Below the pieces are notes generated by a model. The model saw nothing but the letters and a program-made list of their open reading frames with translations. It searched no databases and was not told the origin of the DNA. The position numbers were made by a program, and so were the translations under genes. From Desulfococcus multivorans (GTDB taxonomy: Bacteria > Desulfobacterota > Desulfobacteria > Desulfobacterales > Desulfococcaceae), in contig NZ_CP015381.1 of NCBI RefSeq assembly GCF_001854245.1, positions 770,001 through 834,000 on the forward strand: a stretch of 64,000 nucleotides of DNA, written 5' to 3'. Below, piece after piece: positions 55,796 to 64,000 of the stretch (position 1 is its first letter; each line of letters begins with the position of its first letter).

Positions 55796-56694
55796 GATTG
55801 TGCCTCCAGGGTTTCAGTAAGCATGCGTCTGGCGCCGGTTTGCCAGTGGGGGAGATTCAGGCCGAAGGCAGCCTGCAGTTTGGCGGTGTTCAAACGTGAA
55901 TTGTGGGGGCGGCGTGCGGGCAGCGGGAAATCGCTGGTCGGTACCGGCGCGACGGTTTCGGGAGACGCCGCCAGTTTCATTCCGGCCCGGCGGGCATATT
56001 CCAGGATGAAAACCGCGTAGCCGTGCCATGAGGTTTCGCCGCCCGCCGCCAGGTGGTACAGGCCCCCCAGATCCGGGTTGTTGAAAACCGCTCGGAGGGC
56101 GTGGGCGGTCACATCCGCCAGCAGTTCGGCACCGGTGGGGGCGCCGAACTGATCGTCGATCACGGTGAGGGCTTCCCGCTCCCGGGCCAGCCGGAGAATG
56201 GTTCCGGCAAAGTTGGCCCCTCTCGTGCCGTAGACCCAACTGGTGCGGAAGATCAGGTGCCGGCAGCCCCCGGCGATAACGGCCTGTTCACCTTCCAGCT
56301 TGGTGCGGCCGTATACGTTCAAGGGGCCCGTGGGGTCGGTTTCCGTCCAGGGACGGTCGCCGCTGCCGTCAAAAACGTAGTCTGTGGAGTAGTGAACCAT
56401 CCAGGCACCGCAGCGTCGGGCTTCCCGTGCGAGCACGCCGGGAGCCGCGGCATTGATGGTCCGGGCAAGCTCGCCCTCGCTTTCGGCCTTGTCGACAGCC
56501 GTATAGGCGGCGGCGTTGACAATCACGTCCGGAACGACTGCCCGAACGGTTCGGGCGACGCCTTCCAGGTTGGTGAGGTTCCCGCACAGCTCCTCGCTGC
56601 CGGAACCCAGAGCGACGATCTCGCCCAGCGGTGCCAGGCTGCGCTGCAGTTCCCAACCCACCTGGCCGTTCTTTCCGAATAGCAGGACCTTCAT
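55792..56694 (-). CDS. rfbD: dTDP-4-dehydrorhamnose reductase
   Basis: A 300-residue NAD(P)H-dependent SDR enzyme, last step in dTDP-L-rhamnose synthesis. Motifs: '[18 protein letters not shown]', '[14 protein letters not shown]', 'STDYVFDG' and '[14 protein letters not shown]' with the catalytic Tyr/Lys. The ATG at 56694 overlaps the rfbB stop by 4 bp; the longer frame to 56784 lies inside rfbB. Confidence 0.95.
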   Translation of the reverse strand: MKVLLFGKNGQVGWELQRSLAPLGEIVALGSGSEELCGNLTNLEGVARTVRAVVPDVIVNAAAYTAVDKAESEGELARTINAAAPGVLAREARRCGAWMVHYSTDYVFDGSGDRPWTETDPTGPLNVYGRTKLEGEQAVIAGGCRHLIFRTSWVYGTRGANFAGTILRLAREREALTVIDDQFGAPTGAELLADVTAHALRAVFNNPDLGGLYHLAAGGETSWHGYAVFILEYARRAGMKLAASPETVAPVPTSDFPLPARRPHNSRLNTAKLQAAFGLNLPHWQTGARRMLTETLEAQS

Positions 56695-57758
56695 CGGTTT
56701 CGCTCCGCATAATTCTTTTCGATCCACGCCCGGTAGGCGCCGGAATGGACATTGTCGATCCAGTCCGGGTTTTGCAGATACCACATCACCGTTTTCCGGA
56801 TGCCCGATTCAAAGGTTTCGGCCGGCTTCCATCCCAGTTCCCGCTCAATTTTCCGGGCATCGATGGCATACCGGCGGTCATGGCCGGGGCGGTCGGTGAC
56901 GAATGCGATCTGCTCACAATAGCGTTTCCCGTCCGTCCGGGGACGCAATTCGTCGAGCAGGCCGCAGACGATGTTCACGATGTCGATATTGGCTTTTTCG
57001 TTCCATCCGCCGATGTTGTATATTTCTCCGGGGGAGCCTTCGGCCAGCACGTGCCGGACGGCCCGACAGTGATCCTTGACGTACAGCCAGTCGCGGATCT
57101 GCCGACCGTCGCCGTAAACCGGCAGGGGTTTCCCCGCCAGGGCGTTGATGATCATCAGGGGGATCAGTTTTTCGGGGAATTGATAAGGCCCGTAGTTGTT
57201 GGAACAGTTGGTGGTCAGCATCGGCAGGCCGTATGTATGGTGGTAAGCCCGCACGAGATGGTCGCTGGCGGCCTTGCTGGCCGAATAGGGGCTGTTGGGT
57301 TCGTAACGATGGGTTTCACTGAACGCGGGAGCACCGGCCCTCAGGGATCCGTATACCTCGTCCGTGGAAACGTGGAGGAAGCGAAAGGCATGTTTCCGTG
57401 AACTTCCCAGCTTGTCCCAGTAGCTGCGCACGGCTTCCAGAAGCCGGAACGTTCCGACGATATTGGTCTGAATGAAGTCCTCGGGGCCGTGAATGGATCG
57501 GTCTACATGGGATTCGGCGGCGAAATTGACGACGGCCCGGGGTTGATACCGCTTCAGCAATCCGGCGACCTGTTCAGGGTCGCCGATGTCGGCCCGAATG
57601 AAAATGTGCCGCTCATCATCGACGACGGATGCGAGGTTTTCCAGGTTGCCGGCATAGGTCAGCTTGTCGAGGTTGATAACGGGTTCATCGGATGCCGCCA
57701 GCCAGTCCAAAACGAAATTCGCGCCGATAAACCCGGCGCCGCCGGTAACCAGAATCAT
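56691..57758 (-). CDS. rfbB: dTDP-glucose 4,6-dehydratase
   Basis: A 355-residue extended SDR enzyme, second step in dTDP-L-rhamnose synthesis. Motifs: '[19 protein letters not shown]', '[20 protein letters not shown]', '[11 protein letters not shown]' and '[20 protein letters not shown]'. It is the first gene of a tightly overlapping operon rfbB-rfbD-rfbA-rfbC-wzm-wzt-fusion-epimerase. The start at 57758 has AAAAGGACAAAAGGG upstream; the longer frame to 57824 has no such signal. Confidence 0.95.
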   Translation of the reverse strand: MILVTGGAGFIGANFVLDWLAASDEPVINLDKLTYAGNLENLASVVDDERHIFIRADIGDPEQVAGLLKRYQPRAVVNFAAESHVDRSIHGPEDFIQTNIVGTFRLLEAVRSYWDKLGSSRKHAFRFLHVSTDEVYGSLRAGAPAFSETHRYEPNSPYSASKAASDHLVRAYHHTYGLPMLTTNCSNNYGPYQFPEKLIPLMIINALAGKPLPVYGDGRQIRDWLYVKDHCRAVRHVLAEGSPGEIYNIGGWNEKANIDIVNIVCGLLDELRPRTDGKRYCEQIAFVTDRPGHDRRYAIDARKIERELGWKPAETFESGIRKTVMWYLQNPDWIDNVHSGAYRAWIEKNYAERNR

Positions 57759-58165
57759 GGGGTAACCCTTTTGTCCTTTTATCGATTGATGACGTTCCAG
57801 GTCATCCTGATGTATCCGCTGCAAACGACATTGAAGCGTGTTGTGTGCGGAGATGTCCCTGTTTCGGCGTTTTGGAAACAGGATGCTGTTGAACAGAATT
57901 CTCCGAAAACTTAACTTTTACGTTAAATGGGAAGCAGTGTCAATGCCCTTTCGGTTACCGGATTTTCCAGAGGGAAAAATACATGCGCGTCTCCTTCTTT
58001 ACCCGGCCCTAACGTGCATGACAACCACAAATACTGGATTTCCCCCATTTGATCCGGCGCCGGATTCGGCCAATATTTAGTGAGGGGAGCGTTGCGGCAT
58101 TGGAAGGTATGCCATATGCTAAACAGAGGACACGCTCTCACGACAAGCAAAAAGGAGGATTTTCT
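57759..58165. other. Divergent intergenic region between rfbB and the aldo/keto reductase
   Basis: No gene is supported. The region must hold the rfb operon promoter (minus) and that of the reductase (plus), but no convincing -35/-10 pair was found. An inverted repeat TTAAC-TTTTAC-GTTAA (57911-57926) is a weak operator candidate. Confidence 0.4.
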
Positions 58166-59155
58166 ATGGAGTATACGACTTTGCCGGGAACGGATATGCG
58201 CGTTTCGCGCATCGCCCTGGGCACGTGGGCCATAGGCGGCTGGATGTGGGGCGGAACCGACGAAAAGACATCCGTTCAGACCATTCACGCCGCTCTCGAA
58301 GAGGGTATCAACCTGATCGACACCGCGCCGGTGTATGGGTTTGGACGGTCGGAAGAGATCGTGGGCAAGGCGCTCCATGAGTACAACAACCGTCGGAACA
58401 TTTTCATCTCCACCAAGGCCTGCCTCGCGTGGGACGATCGCGGCGTGTTCCGCGATGCGACCCGCGGCCGAATCAAAAAAGACCTGGAGGATTCCCTCCG
58501 GCGCCTTCAGACCGATTACATCGACATCTATTTTGTTCACTGGCCCGATCCGCGGGTTCCGGCGGAAGAGACCGCCGAGGCGATGAAGGAGCTCTTTTAC
58601 GAGGGAAAGATCAGGGCGGTCGGGGTGAGCAATTATTCATCCGACCAGATGGCCGAGTTCGAGAAATTTTCACCGCTTCATCTCTCCCAGTTGCCGTACA
58701 ACCTTTTCGAACGCGGCATCGAGGCGGCTGAGACGGCGTACTGCAGGGACCGCAACATTGCACTGATGGCCTATGGCGTGCTCTGCCGGGGCCTCCTATC
58801 CGGGGTCATGCGTTCGGACAGGGCTTTTGCGGGCGATGATCTCAGGAATCATGACCCCAAGTTCCAGGGGGACCGTTTCCGGCAATATCTTGCGGCGGCG
58901 GAAAAACTGGCGGAACTCGCCCGGGACCGCTACAATCGGGGTCTACTGCCGATGGCCGTCCGGTGGGTCCTGGACCAGGGGGCGGAGATCGCCGTATGGG
59001 GCGCCCGCCGTCCGGAACAGATCACGCCGGTCAGGGACGCCGTCGGATGGGTCATTGGTGATTACGGCAGGCGGCAGATCCGGAAGATCCTGAATCAGAC
59101 CATCACGGATCCCGTCGGGCCGGAGTTCATGGCGCCGGCTGTCCGCGAAGCGTGA
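58166..59155 (+). CDS. Aldo/keto reductase
   Basis: A 329-residue AKR enzyme. The (beta/alpha)8 motifs are 'RIALGTWAIGGWMWGG', 'NLIDTAPVYGFGRSEEIVGKAL' (catalytic Asp and Tyr), 'IFISTKACLAW' (Lys) and 'DYIDIYFVHWPDP' (His), with 'IRAVGVSNYSSDQM' further on. It reduces an aldehyde or ketone with NAD(P)H; the substrate is unknown. ATG at 58166 is fixed by AAAAAGGAGG; the upstream open frame lacks one. Confidence 0.9.
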   Translation: MEYTTLPGTDMRVSRIALGTWAIGGWMWGGTDEKTSVQTIHAALEEGINLIDTAPVYGFGRSEEIVGKALHEYNNRRNIFISTKACLAWDDRGVFRDATRGRIKKDLEDSLRRLQTDYIDIYFVHWPDPRVPAEETAEAMKELFYEGKIRAVGVSNYSSDQMAEFEKFSPLHLSQLPYNLFERGIEAAETAYCRDRNIALMAYGVLCRGLLSGVMRSDRAFAGDDLRNHDPKFQGDRFRQYLAAAEKLAELARDRYNRGLLPMAVRWVLDQGAEIAVWGARRPEQITPVRDAVGWVIGDYGRRQIRKILNQTITDPVGPEFMAPAVREA

Positions 59156-59158
59156 AAT

Positions 59159-59668
59159 CTAGGAGAGCATCTTCAGCGACGCCTCGATAAACGCCGGGAT
59201 GTCGCCGGGGAAGCGGCTGCTGACCAGGTTGCCGTCCACCACGACTGCCTGGTCCAGGAATTCGGCGCCGGCGTTCCGAATGTCCTGGGCGATGGATTTC
59301 CAGCCTGTCATCTTCCGGCCCTTCACCACGTCCGCCGTGATGAGGATCTGGGGGCCGTGGCAGATGGAGAATACGGGTTTCCCGCTGTTCACGAATTCTT
59401 TGACGAATTCCACCGGGGCCTCATGCGCCCTCAATTTGTCCGGCGAATAGCCGCCGGGGATGAGCAGTGCGTCAAAATCGTCCACGCGGGCCTTTCCGAC
59501 GGCAAGATCGATAACGACCGGTGTGTTTTCCTTTTTTCCTCTTACCGTGTTGCCGGCTTCAAGGCCGACGACGGTGAGGCGATGACCTGCGGCCTTGAAG
59601 GCTTCGGCCGGTTCGGTGTATTCGGAATCCTCAAACCATTCATCCATAATGACGGCGATATGACTCAT
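59159..59668 (-). CDS. DJ-1/PfpI-family protein
   Basis: A 169-residue protein of the DJ-1/PfpI superfamily. The nucleophile elbow 'VFSICHGPQILITADVV' carries the catalytic Cys, with the conserved acidic residue in 'MDEWFEDSEYTEP' and 'LLIPGGYSPDKLRAHE' before it. It is of the YhbO/PfpI protease-glyoxalase-deglycase size and may act in stress protection. It is convergent with the aldo/keto reductase, 3 bp apart. GGGAGG precedes the ATG. Confidence 0.9.
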   Translation of the reverse strand: MSHIAVIMDEWFEDSEYTEPAEAFKAAGHRLTVVGLEAGNTVRGKKENTPVVIDLAVGKARVDDFDALLIPGGYSPDKLRAHEAPVEFVKEFVNSGKPVFSICHGPQILITADVVKGRKMTGWKSIAQDIRNAGAEFLDQAVVVDGNLVSSRFPGDIPAFIEASLKMLS

Positions 59669-59841
59669 AGCAAACCTCCCGGGTAATGGGGGCTCCGCCC
59701 CCGGTCCAAAGATTGGTTTTCTCCTGAAATATATATTATAGTCATTATATGCGGGAGGGGAATTAAAATCATGCCGTATTCCGCCGCCGAAGGCCTATCC
59801 GGCCGAATCCGATTGTCAATGTCAAAGAAAGGACTGTCGCC

Positions 59842-60507
59842 ATGAATATCGAATCCCATGTCATACCGGTTGAGGGAAAGGCTGTTCACTTTCTGTCGGC
59901 GGGTGCGTCCGCCGATACCATTGTCCTGTTGCACGGCAAGAGTTTCAGCGCCGACACGTGGCGTAAAACCGGGACGATCACCGCTCTGGGCGAGGCTGGT
60001 TTTCGTGCGGTGGCCGTCGATCTGCCGGGATACGGACAGTCGGCGCCGAGCGAAAAACGGGAGGACCGGATCCTGGGTTCTATCCTGGATGCGCTGGAGA
60101 TAAAGGCTGCAGTGATTGTTGCGGCCTCGTTCAGCGGATGGTACGCATTCCCACTTCTTCTGGAGCGTCCGGATCGGGTCAGGGGCTTCGTGTCCGCGGC
60201 CTCCCGGGGAATCCGCAAATACCAGGCGTATCTGCAGCGTCTGACCTTTCCGGTCCTTGCCCTGTGGGGTGAAAAGGACGATCTCGTTCCCATGGAGAAC
60301 GCCGATTTTCTGACGGCCTCCGTGCCCAATGGGCGGAAGATCGTCATTCCCGGGGGCACCCATGCTTCGTACCTGAGCGATCCCGAAAGGTTCAATCAGG
60401 TGCTTCTGGAATTTGTCACGACCTGTTTCATCGGACCCGGCGGTGCCGGCACTCAGTCCTCCGGTAAGCCCAACGCCGATTTGTCCACTGAAACCAGGAT
60501 GTCGTAG
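59842..60507 (+). CDS. Small alpha/beta hydrolase (ABHD14-like)
   Basis: A 221-residue alpha/beta hydrolase. Motifs are 'IVLLHGKSFSADTW' (oxyanion loop), 'AVDLPGYGQS', the nucleophile region 'VIVAASFSGWYAFPLL', 'LALWGEKDDLVP' (Asp) and 'IPGGTHASYL' (His). The substrate is unknown. Its last 55 bp overlap the 3' end of the convergent tolC-like gene, and the final 20 residues look like an unstructured extension. GAAAGGAC precedes the ATG. Confidence 0.82.
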   Translation: MNIESHVIPVEGKAVHFLSAGASADTIVLLHGKSFSADTWRKTGTITALGEAGFRAVAVDLPGYGQSAPSEKREDRILGSILDALEIKAAVIVAASFSGWYAFPLLLERPDRVRGFVSAASRGIRKYQAYLQRLTFPVLALWGEKDDLVPMENADFLTASVPNGRKIVIPGGTHASYLSDPERFNQVLLEFVTTCFIGPGGAGTQSSGKPNADLSTETRMS

Positions 60508-62084
60508 CGTTCCAGGTTGGTGCCCATGGCCTGGTGGAGCCGGGCCAACCCTTTCCGGTAGTCGGTGAGGGCCATGACGTGCCGGATCCGGGCCGACACC
60601 TGCTTTTCCTGGTAGTCGAGGACGCGGAAGGTGTCGGAGAGGCCGCTGTTGAGGCGGGTTGTCTCCTGGTCCAGGGTTTTTGCCGAAAGCCCCACAAAGC
60701 GCTCTCCTGCCTGAACCCGCTCCAGGCTCCGATCCACGATTACCAGGGCGTTTTGAATTTCGGTGTCGATCCGACGCTTCGTCCGATCGATCAACAGCTC
60801 GATTTTGCGCTGCTCGATGCGGTTTTTCCGGTACTGGGCCCTGGCGGCCCGGTTGCCGAGGGGATAGTGGAATCGGAGCTCCGCCGACAACTGGTAGCCG
60901 CCGTCCCGGAAGAGACTGGTGAAGGCGTCCCCGTAATCCCCGGTGAGGGAGGAGGTGTGCGGCCCGCCGAGGATCGCCACCGGGCGGTCGTGTCCTGACA
61001 GGCCGTTGGCCCCTGCCGAGGCCACCAGATCCACCTGGGGCTTTTTCTGATTCCGGTAGTAGTCGGTCAGAATCTCTGTGTTCTCTCGGGCGATGCGAAT
61101 GCCTTTCAAGTCGGGGCGCTTGTTCAGAGCGGTTTCGAGGGCCGCATTTCTTTCGGGGCCGGGCAGAACTGTGGCGGGGATGGGCGGGGTCCGGATATCC
61201 GCGTCATAAAGCGGATCGGCAGGCGCGATCGCCAAAAGGTCCTTGAGTTGGTTCTCAAGCGTTTCCACTTGTTGACGGGCCCGGATCACGGCTTCGTCCC
61301 GATCGACGACGGCGGTACGGGCCTCGTCCACCTCGGTGACGGAGATCATGCCGCGGGCGAGCCGTCGCTGGTTGCCTGCCGCCAGTGTCTCCGCCAGTTC
61401 CCGGGACTGAATGCGGAATTCGAGAACGGCGAGGGCGCCGGCCAGGTCGAGGTAGATCCGTTCGATCTCTCCGGCAAGCATCTGGCTGCGGGCCATATAG
61501 TCCGCAACCGACAGTTCTACGCGATTTTTCGACACCTGAACCGCCGCCGTATTGACATCGGTGCCGAAATCCCGGAGGAGGGGCTGGGTCAGCTGGAGGA
61601 CGATGAGGTTCCGGTATTTGGGGTCGAGGGCGTCGGCGAGAAAATTGTCCTCGACCCGAAGGGTTTCAAAGGCAAGGCGGGACTGGAGTCCGGTGGTAAA
61701 CCGCTTCAGGATGCCTATGCCGGCGCTGATTTCGCGGGTGTGCTGAGTTTCGTCGCCGTATAGGATGACGCCTGTCAGTAATTTTTGATCCGCAGCCGAG
61801 AGAGCGGCTTCGACGGCCGGATCGAAAACCGCTTCGTTCGAGATCACGTCCTGCCGCTTCAAGGGGATGTCGAGACGCTGGATTTCGAGGTCCAGATTCT
61901 GTCGAAGTCCTGTGGCGACGGCATCCCGAAGCCCGAGCAGCGCTTCCCGGCCCAGGGCCTTCCCGGTCGGGAGGAGGGCGATCAGAAGGACCAGCAGCAC
62001 GGTGCTTGCGCGTGCGCTGCCGGCAAGGCGGACAATCGATGTTCTCAGGGGGCTGCGGTGGCGGTCTCCTTGATGGGTTTCCAA
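60453..62084 (-). CDS. TolC-family outer-membrane efflux protein
   Basis: A 543-residue outer-membrane efflux protein with a signal peptide (hydrophobic segment about residues 28-42) and two repeats of long amphipathic helices and beta segments typical of TolC/OprM. 'RNLIVLQLTQPLLRDFG' and 'LSAELRFHYPLGNRAARAQYRKNRIEQRKIE' are family-like. The start is TTG at 62084 behind AAGGAAGG. It follows two ABC-2 permease genes in the same direction and is the exit duct of that exporter. Confidence 0.85.
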   Translation of the reverse strand: METHQGDRHRSPLRTSIVRLAGSARASTVLLVLLIALLPTGKALGREALLGLRDAVATGLRQNLDLEIQRLDIPLKRQDVISNEAVFDPAVEAALSAADQKLLTGVILYGDETQHTREISAGIGILKRFTTGLQSRLAFETLRVEDNFLADALDPKYRNLIVLQLTQPLLRDFGTDVNTAAVQVSKNRVELSVADYMARSQMLAGEIERIYLDLAGALAVLEFRIQSRELAETLAAGNQRRLARGMISVTEVDEARTAVVDRDEAVIRARQQVETLENQLKDLLAIAPADPLYDADIRTPPIPATVLPGPERNAALETALNKRPDLKGIRIARENTEILTDYYRNQKKPQVDLVASAGANGLSGHDRPVAILGGPHTSSLTGDYGDAFTSLFRDGGYQLSAELRFHYPLGNRAARAQYRKNRIEQRKIELLIDRTKRRIDTEIQNALVIVDRSLERVQAGERFVGLSAKTLDQETTRLNSGLSDTFRVLDYQEKQVSARIRHVMALTDYRKGLARLHQAMGTNLERYDILVSVDKSALGLPED

Positions 62085-62102
62085 ATCGGGCCTTCCTTTC
62101 GG

Positions 62103-63212
62103 TCAGTCGATTCTGTGCCGGAAAAGCCATCCGGCGAGGCTCAGGGTTGCCAGGGCGATGAGGGCCATGGGCCAGAATTGGGCGAAAAAAACGGACGGCG
62201 GGGCGTCTTCCAGGAACACGCCCCGGAGCACCACCATGAAATACCGAACGGGATTGAGGCGGGTGAGGTGCTGAACCGGAACCGGCATGTTGCCGATGGG
62301 GGTGGTGAAACCCGATAGAATCACGGCCGGCACCATGAAGAGAAAAACGCCCAGAAGCCCCTGCTGCTGGGTGACCGACAGCGATGAGATCAGAAGTCCC
62401 ACGCCCACTGCCGACAACAGAAAAAGGCCGAGTCCGCCGTAGAGCATGAGGAGGTTCCCCCGGAGAGGCACCTTGAACCAGAGGGCGGCCGCCAACAGGC
62501 AAACCGTTCCCTCCGCCAGCCCGATGACGCATCCGGGGATCGATTTCCCGATCAGGATCTCCACCGGCCGGAGCGGGGTCACCAGGAGCTGGTCAAAGGT
62601 GCCCTGCTCCCGCTCCCGCGCCACCGAAAGGGCTGTCGTGATCAGGGTGACGAGGAGGGTGATGATGCCGAGGATCCCGGGAACGATGAACCAGCGGCTC
62701 TCCAGGTTGGGGTTGTACCATGTCCGGGTCTCGAGAACGGCGGGGAATGCCCTGATGCCGGCGGTCCGGACGAGTTCGTCGCCGTAGGCCGTGACTACGG
62801 TTCGAATGTAGTTGAGGGCGATCATGGCCGTGTTGGAATTGCGGCCGTCGAGAATGACCTGGATCTTCCCCGACCGACCTTTCAGGATGTCCCGGCTGAA
62901 GCGGCGGTCCACGTGGATCACCAGAAGCGCCTGTCGGGCGTCCACCAAGGGTGCGATTTCGGCTTCCCGGGTGATCACCGCCACCTTTCTGAAATGGGGC
63001 GATCCCTCCAGTCGTGCCGTCAACGCGCGGGAGAAGGCGCCGGGGTCCTCATTGTAAACCGCGTAGGGCACTTTTTCGAGATCGTAGGTGGCCGCATAGC
63101 TGAACACGAAAAGCTGGATGATGGGAGGAACCACAACGGTGAGACGACTCCGTTTGTCGCGGAAGAGGGCCAGAAACTCTTTGACGATCAGTGCGGCAAT
63201 GCGGTGAATCAT
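62103..63212 (-). CDS. ABC-2 type transport permease (YhhJ-like)
   Basis: A 369-residue permease with one N-terminal membrane segment, a large periplasmic loop (about residues 50-170) and five C-terminal membrane segments. 'AREREQGTFDQLLVTPLRPVEILIGKSIPG' is the typical ABC-2 motif. It is 12 bp from a second, paralogous permease upstream and 18 bp from the tolC-like gene. Together they would form a YbhFSR/YhiI-like drug or lipid exporter. Confidence 0.9.
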   Translation of the reverse strand: MIHRIAALIVKEFLALFRDKRSRLTVVVPPIIQLFVFSYAATYDLEKVPYAVYNEDPGAFSRALTARLEGSPHFRKVAVITREAEIAPLVDARQALLVIHVDRRFSRDILKGRSGKIQVILDGRNSNTAMIALNYIRTVVTAYGDELVRTAGIRAFPAVLETRTWYNPNLESRWFIVPGILGIITLLVTLITTALSVAREREQGTFDQLLVTPLRPVEILIGKSIPGCVIGLAEGTVCLLAAALWFKVPLRGNLLMLYGGLGLFLLSAVGVGLLISSLSVTQQQGLLGVFLFMVPAVILSGFTTPIGNMPVPVQHLTRLNPVRYFMVVLRGVFLEDAPPSVFFAQFWPMALIALATLSLAGWLFRHRID

Positions 63213-63224
63213 ACCCTGACCTCT

Positions 63225-64000
63225 CTAATCCAATCGTTTCTTGGACTTGAGGCCGCACAGGGTCAGGAAGAAGACCGCCATGACAACGAGGGCCGCGAGG
63301 TTGGGACCGATTACGGCCGGGATGTCGCCGGCCAGAAAGCTCGACTGGAGAATGGCGATGAAATACCGGGCCGCGACGGCATGGGTGACGATCTGCACCG
63401 CTCGAGGCATGCCGGCGATGTCGAAGATGTATCCGGAGAGGAGAAATGCCGGCAGGAACGTCACGATGATGGCGATCTGCCCGGCGACGAACTGGTTCCT
63501 CGCGACGATGGAGATTAACAGCCCGATACCCAAAGAGACCAGGAGAAAGACGGACGACGTCAGGACCAGGACGCCCAGTGAGCCTCGGAGCGGCACCGCG
63601 AAGACCCCCACCGCCATGATGACCGAGAGGGCCATGCCGCCCATCCCCATGATGAAATAGGGAATGAGCTTTCCGAGCAGAATTTCGAGGATGGAGACGG
63701 GCGTGACCATGAGCGCCTCGAGGGTTCCCCGCTCCCATTCCCGGGCCATGACCATGGCCGTCAGCAGGGCGCCGATGAGGGTCATGTTCACCGCGATCAG
63801 TCCCGGCACCAAAAAATTCCGGCTCCGCATTTCGCTGTTGTACCAGATTCGACTGACGAGTTCCACGGGCGGCCGGATCTCTCCGCCGGCCTGCCGGACC
63901 CGGTCCTGGAGCCAAAGCGCCCACACGCCGTCCGCGTAGCCGGACACCAGCCGGGCCGTGTTGGCATCCACGCCGTTGAGGATGACCTGGATGGGTATGG
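63225..64000 (-). CDS. ABC-2 type transport permease, N terminus beyond window
   Basis: The visible part contains the periplasmic loop end ('PIQVILNGVDANTARLVSGY'), then 'MAREWERGTLEALMVTPVSILEILLGKLIP' and five membrane segments, as in the neighbouring paralogue. The reading frame continues through the window edge, so the N-terminal part is missing. The ATPase and membrane-fusion subunits are expected beyond the edge. Confidence 0.88.
   Translation of the reverse strand, partial: IPIQVILNGVDANTARLVSGYADGVWALWLQDRVRQAGGEIRPPVELVSRIWYNSEMRSRNFLVPGLIAVNMTLIGALLTAMVMAREWERGTLEALMVTPVSILEILLGKLIPYFIMGMGGMALSVIMAVGVFAVPLRGSLGVLVLTSSVFLLVSLGIGLLISIVARNQFVAGQIAIIVTFLPAFLLSGYIFDIAGMPRAVQIVTHAVAARYFIAILQSSFLAGDIPAVIGPNLAALVVMAVFFLTLCGLKSKKRLD

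Noticed and set aside
1-64000. CRISPR array, rRNA or tRNA genes
   Set aside because: No regularly spaced repeats with unique spacers and no cloverleaf or rRNA-like segments were recognised when reading both strands. A dedicated scan was not possible.

Overview
The window reads as chromosomal DNA of a GC-rich, Gram-negative, probably strictly anaerobic bacterium, most likely a Desulfobacterota (deltaproteobacterial) relative. This is inferred from gene content: rubrerythrin with a Fur/PerR-type regulator, a cobalamin-riboswitch-controlled precorrin-2 methyltransferase, a large NAD-type glutamate dehydrogenase, TolC/ABC-2 export genes and a dTDP-rhamnose/ABC-type O-antigen locus. No rRNA, tRNA or CRISPR array was recognised.

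Layout. (1) 1-4000: exported and lipoprotein genes, a short-chain dehydrogenase and a glycine-zipper lipoprotein. (2) 4053-11509: an alpha/beta hydrolase followed by a complete, translationally coupled Wadjet (JetABCD, type I) plasmid-defence operon. A dispersed 18-bp repeat lies just outside both ends of this block, and two more copies form a hairpin further upstream. (3) 11729-16954: a TPP-dependent 2-oxoacid dehydrogenase E1 alpha/beta pair without E2/E3, a Kef-type cation/proton antiporter and a diacylglycerol-kinase-like lipid kinase. (4) 17424-30126: an Ehu-like polar amino-acid/ectoine ABC importer, a decayed 5-oxoprolinase gene on the opposite strand, a giant FAD/Fe-S oxidoreductase, a large NAD-glutamate dehydrogenase and an FAD oxidoreductase fused to an SRPBCC-like domain. 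(5) 30231-34479: ferritin-like protein, cbiL with an upstream cobalamin riboswitch and intrinsic terminator, a Fur-family regulator plus rubrerythrin operon with a perfect operator palindrome, a 55-residue membrane protein and an RlmK-type rRNA methyltransferase. (6) 34512-57758, all on the minus strand apart from one transposase: a cell-surface polysaccharide region. It holds a GT2/MBOAT/AlgJ-like acylation module, an IS630 element, an AT-rich sulfotransferase-methyltransferase fusion, a decayed transposase gene split by an IS1634 element, a methyltransferase, an epimerase, a 1511-residue sulfotransferase/WbsX/GT4/GT2 fusion, Wzt, Wzm and the rfbCADB genes for dTDP-L-rhamnose. (7) 58166-64000: an aldo/keto reductase, a DJ-1/PfpI protein, a second alpha/beta hydrolase and an export cluster (TolC plus two ABC-2 permeases, the last cut by the window end).

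How the genes work together. rfbBDAC supply dTDP-L-rhamnose. The glycosyltransferases assemble a rhamnose-containing chain, Wzm/Wzt carry it across the inner membrane, and the AlgJ/MBOAT pair and the sulfotransferase/methyltransferase enzymes probably decorate it. The importer, glutamate dehydrogenase and FAD/Fe-S oxidoreductase suggest uptake and oxidation of glutamate-family compounds. The two most interesting observations are the repeat-bounded Wadjet block and the layered mobile-element and fusion-gene history of the polysaccharide locus.
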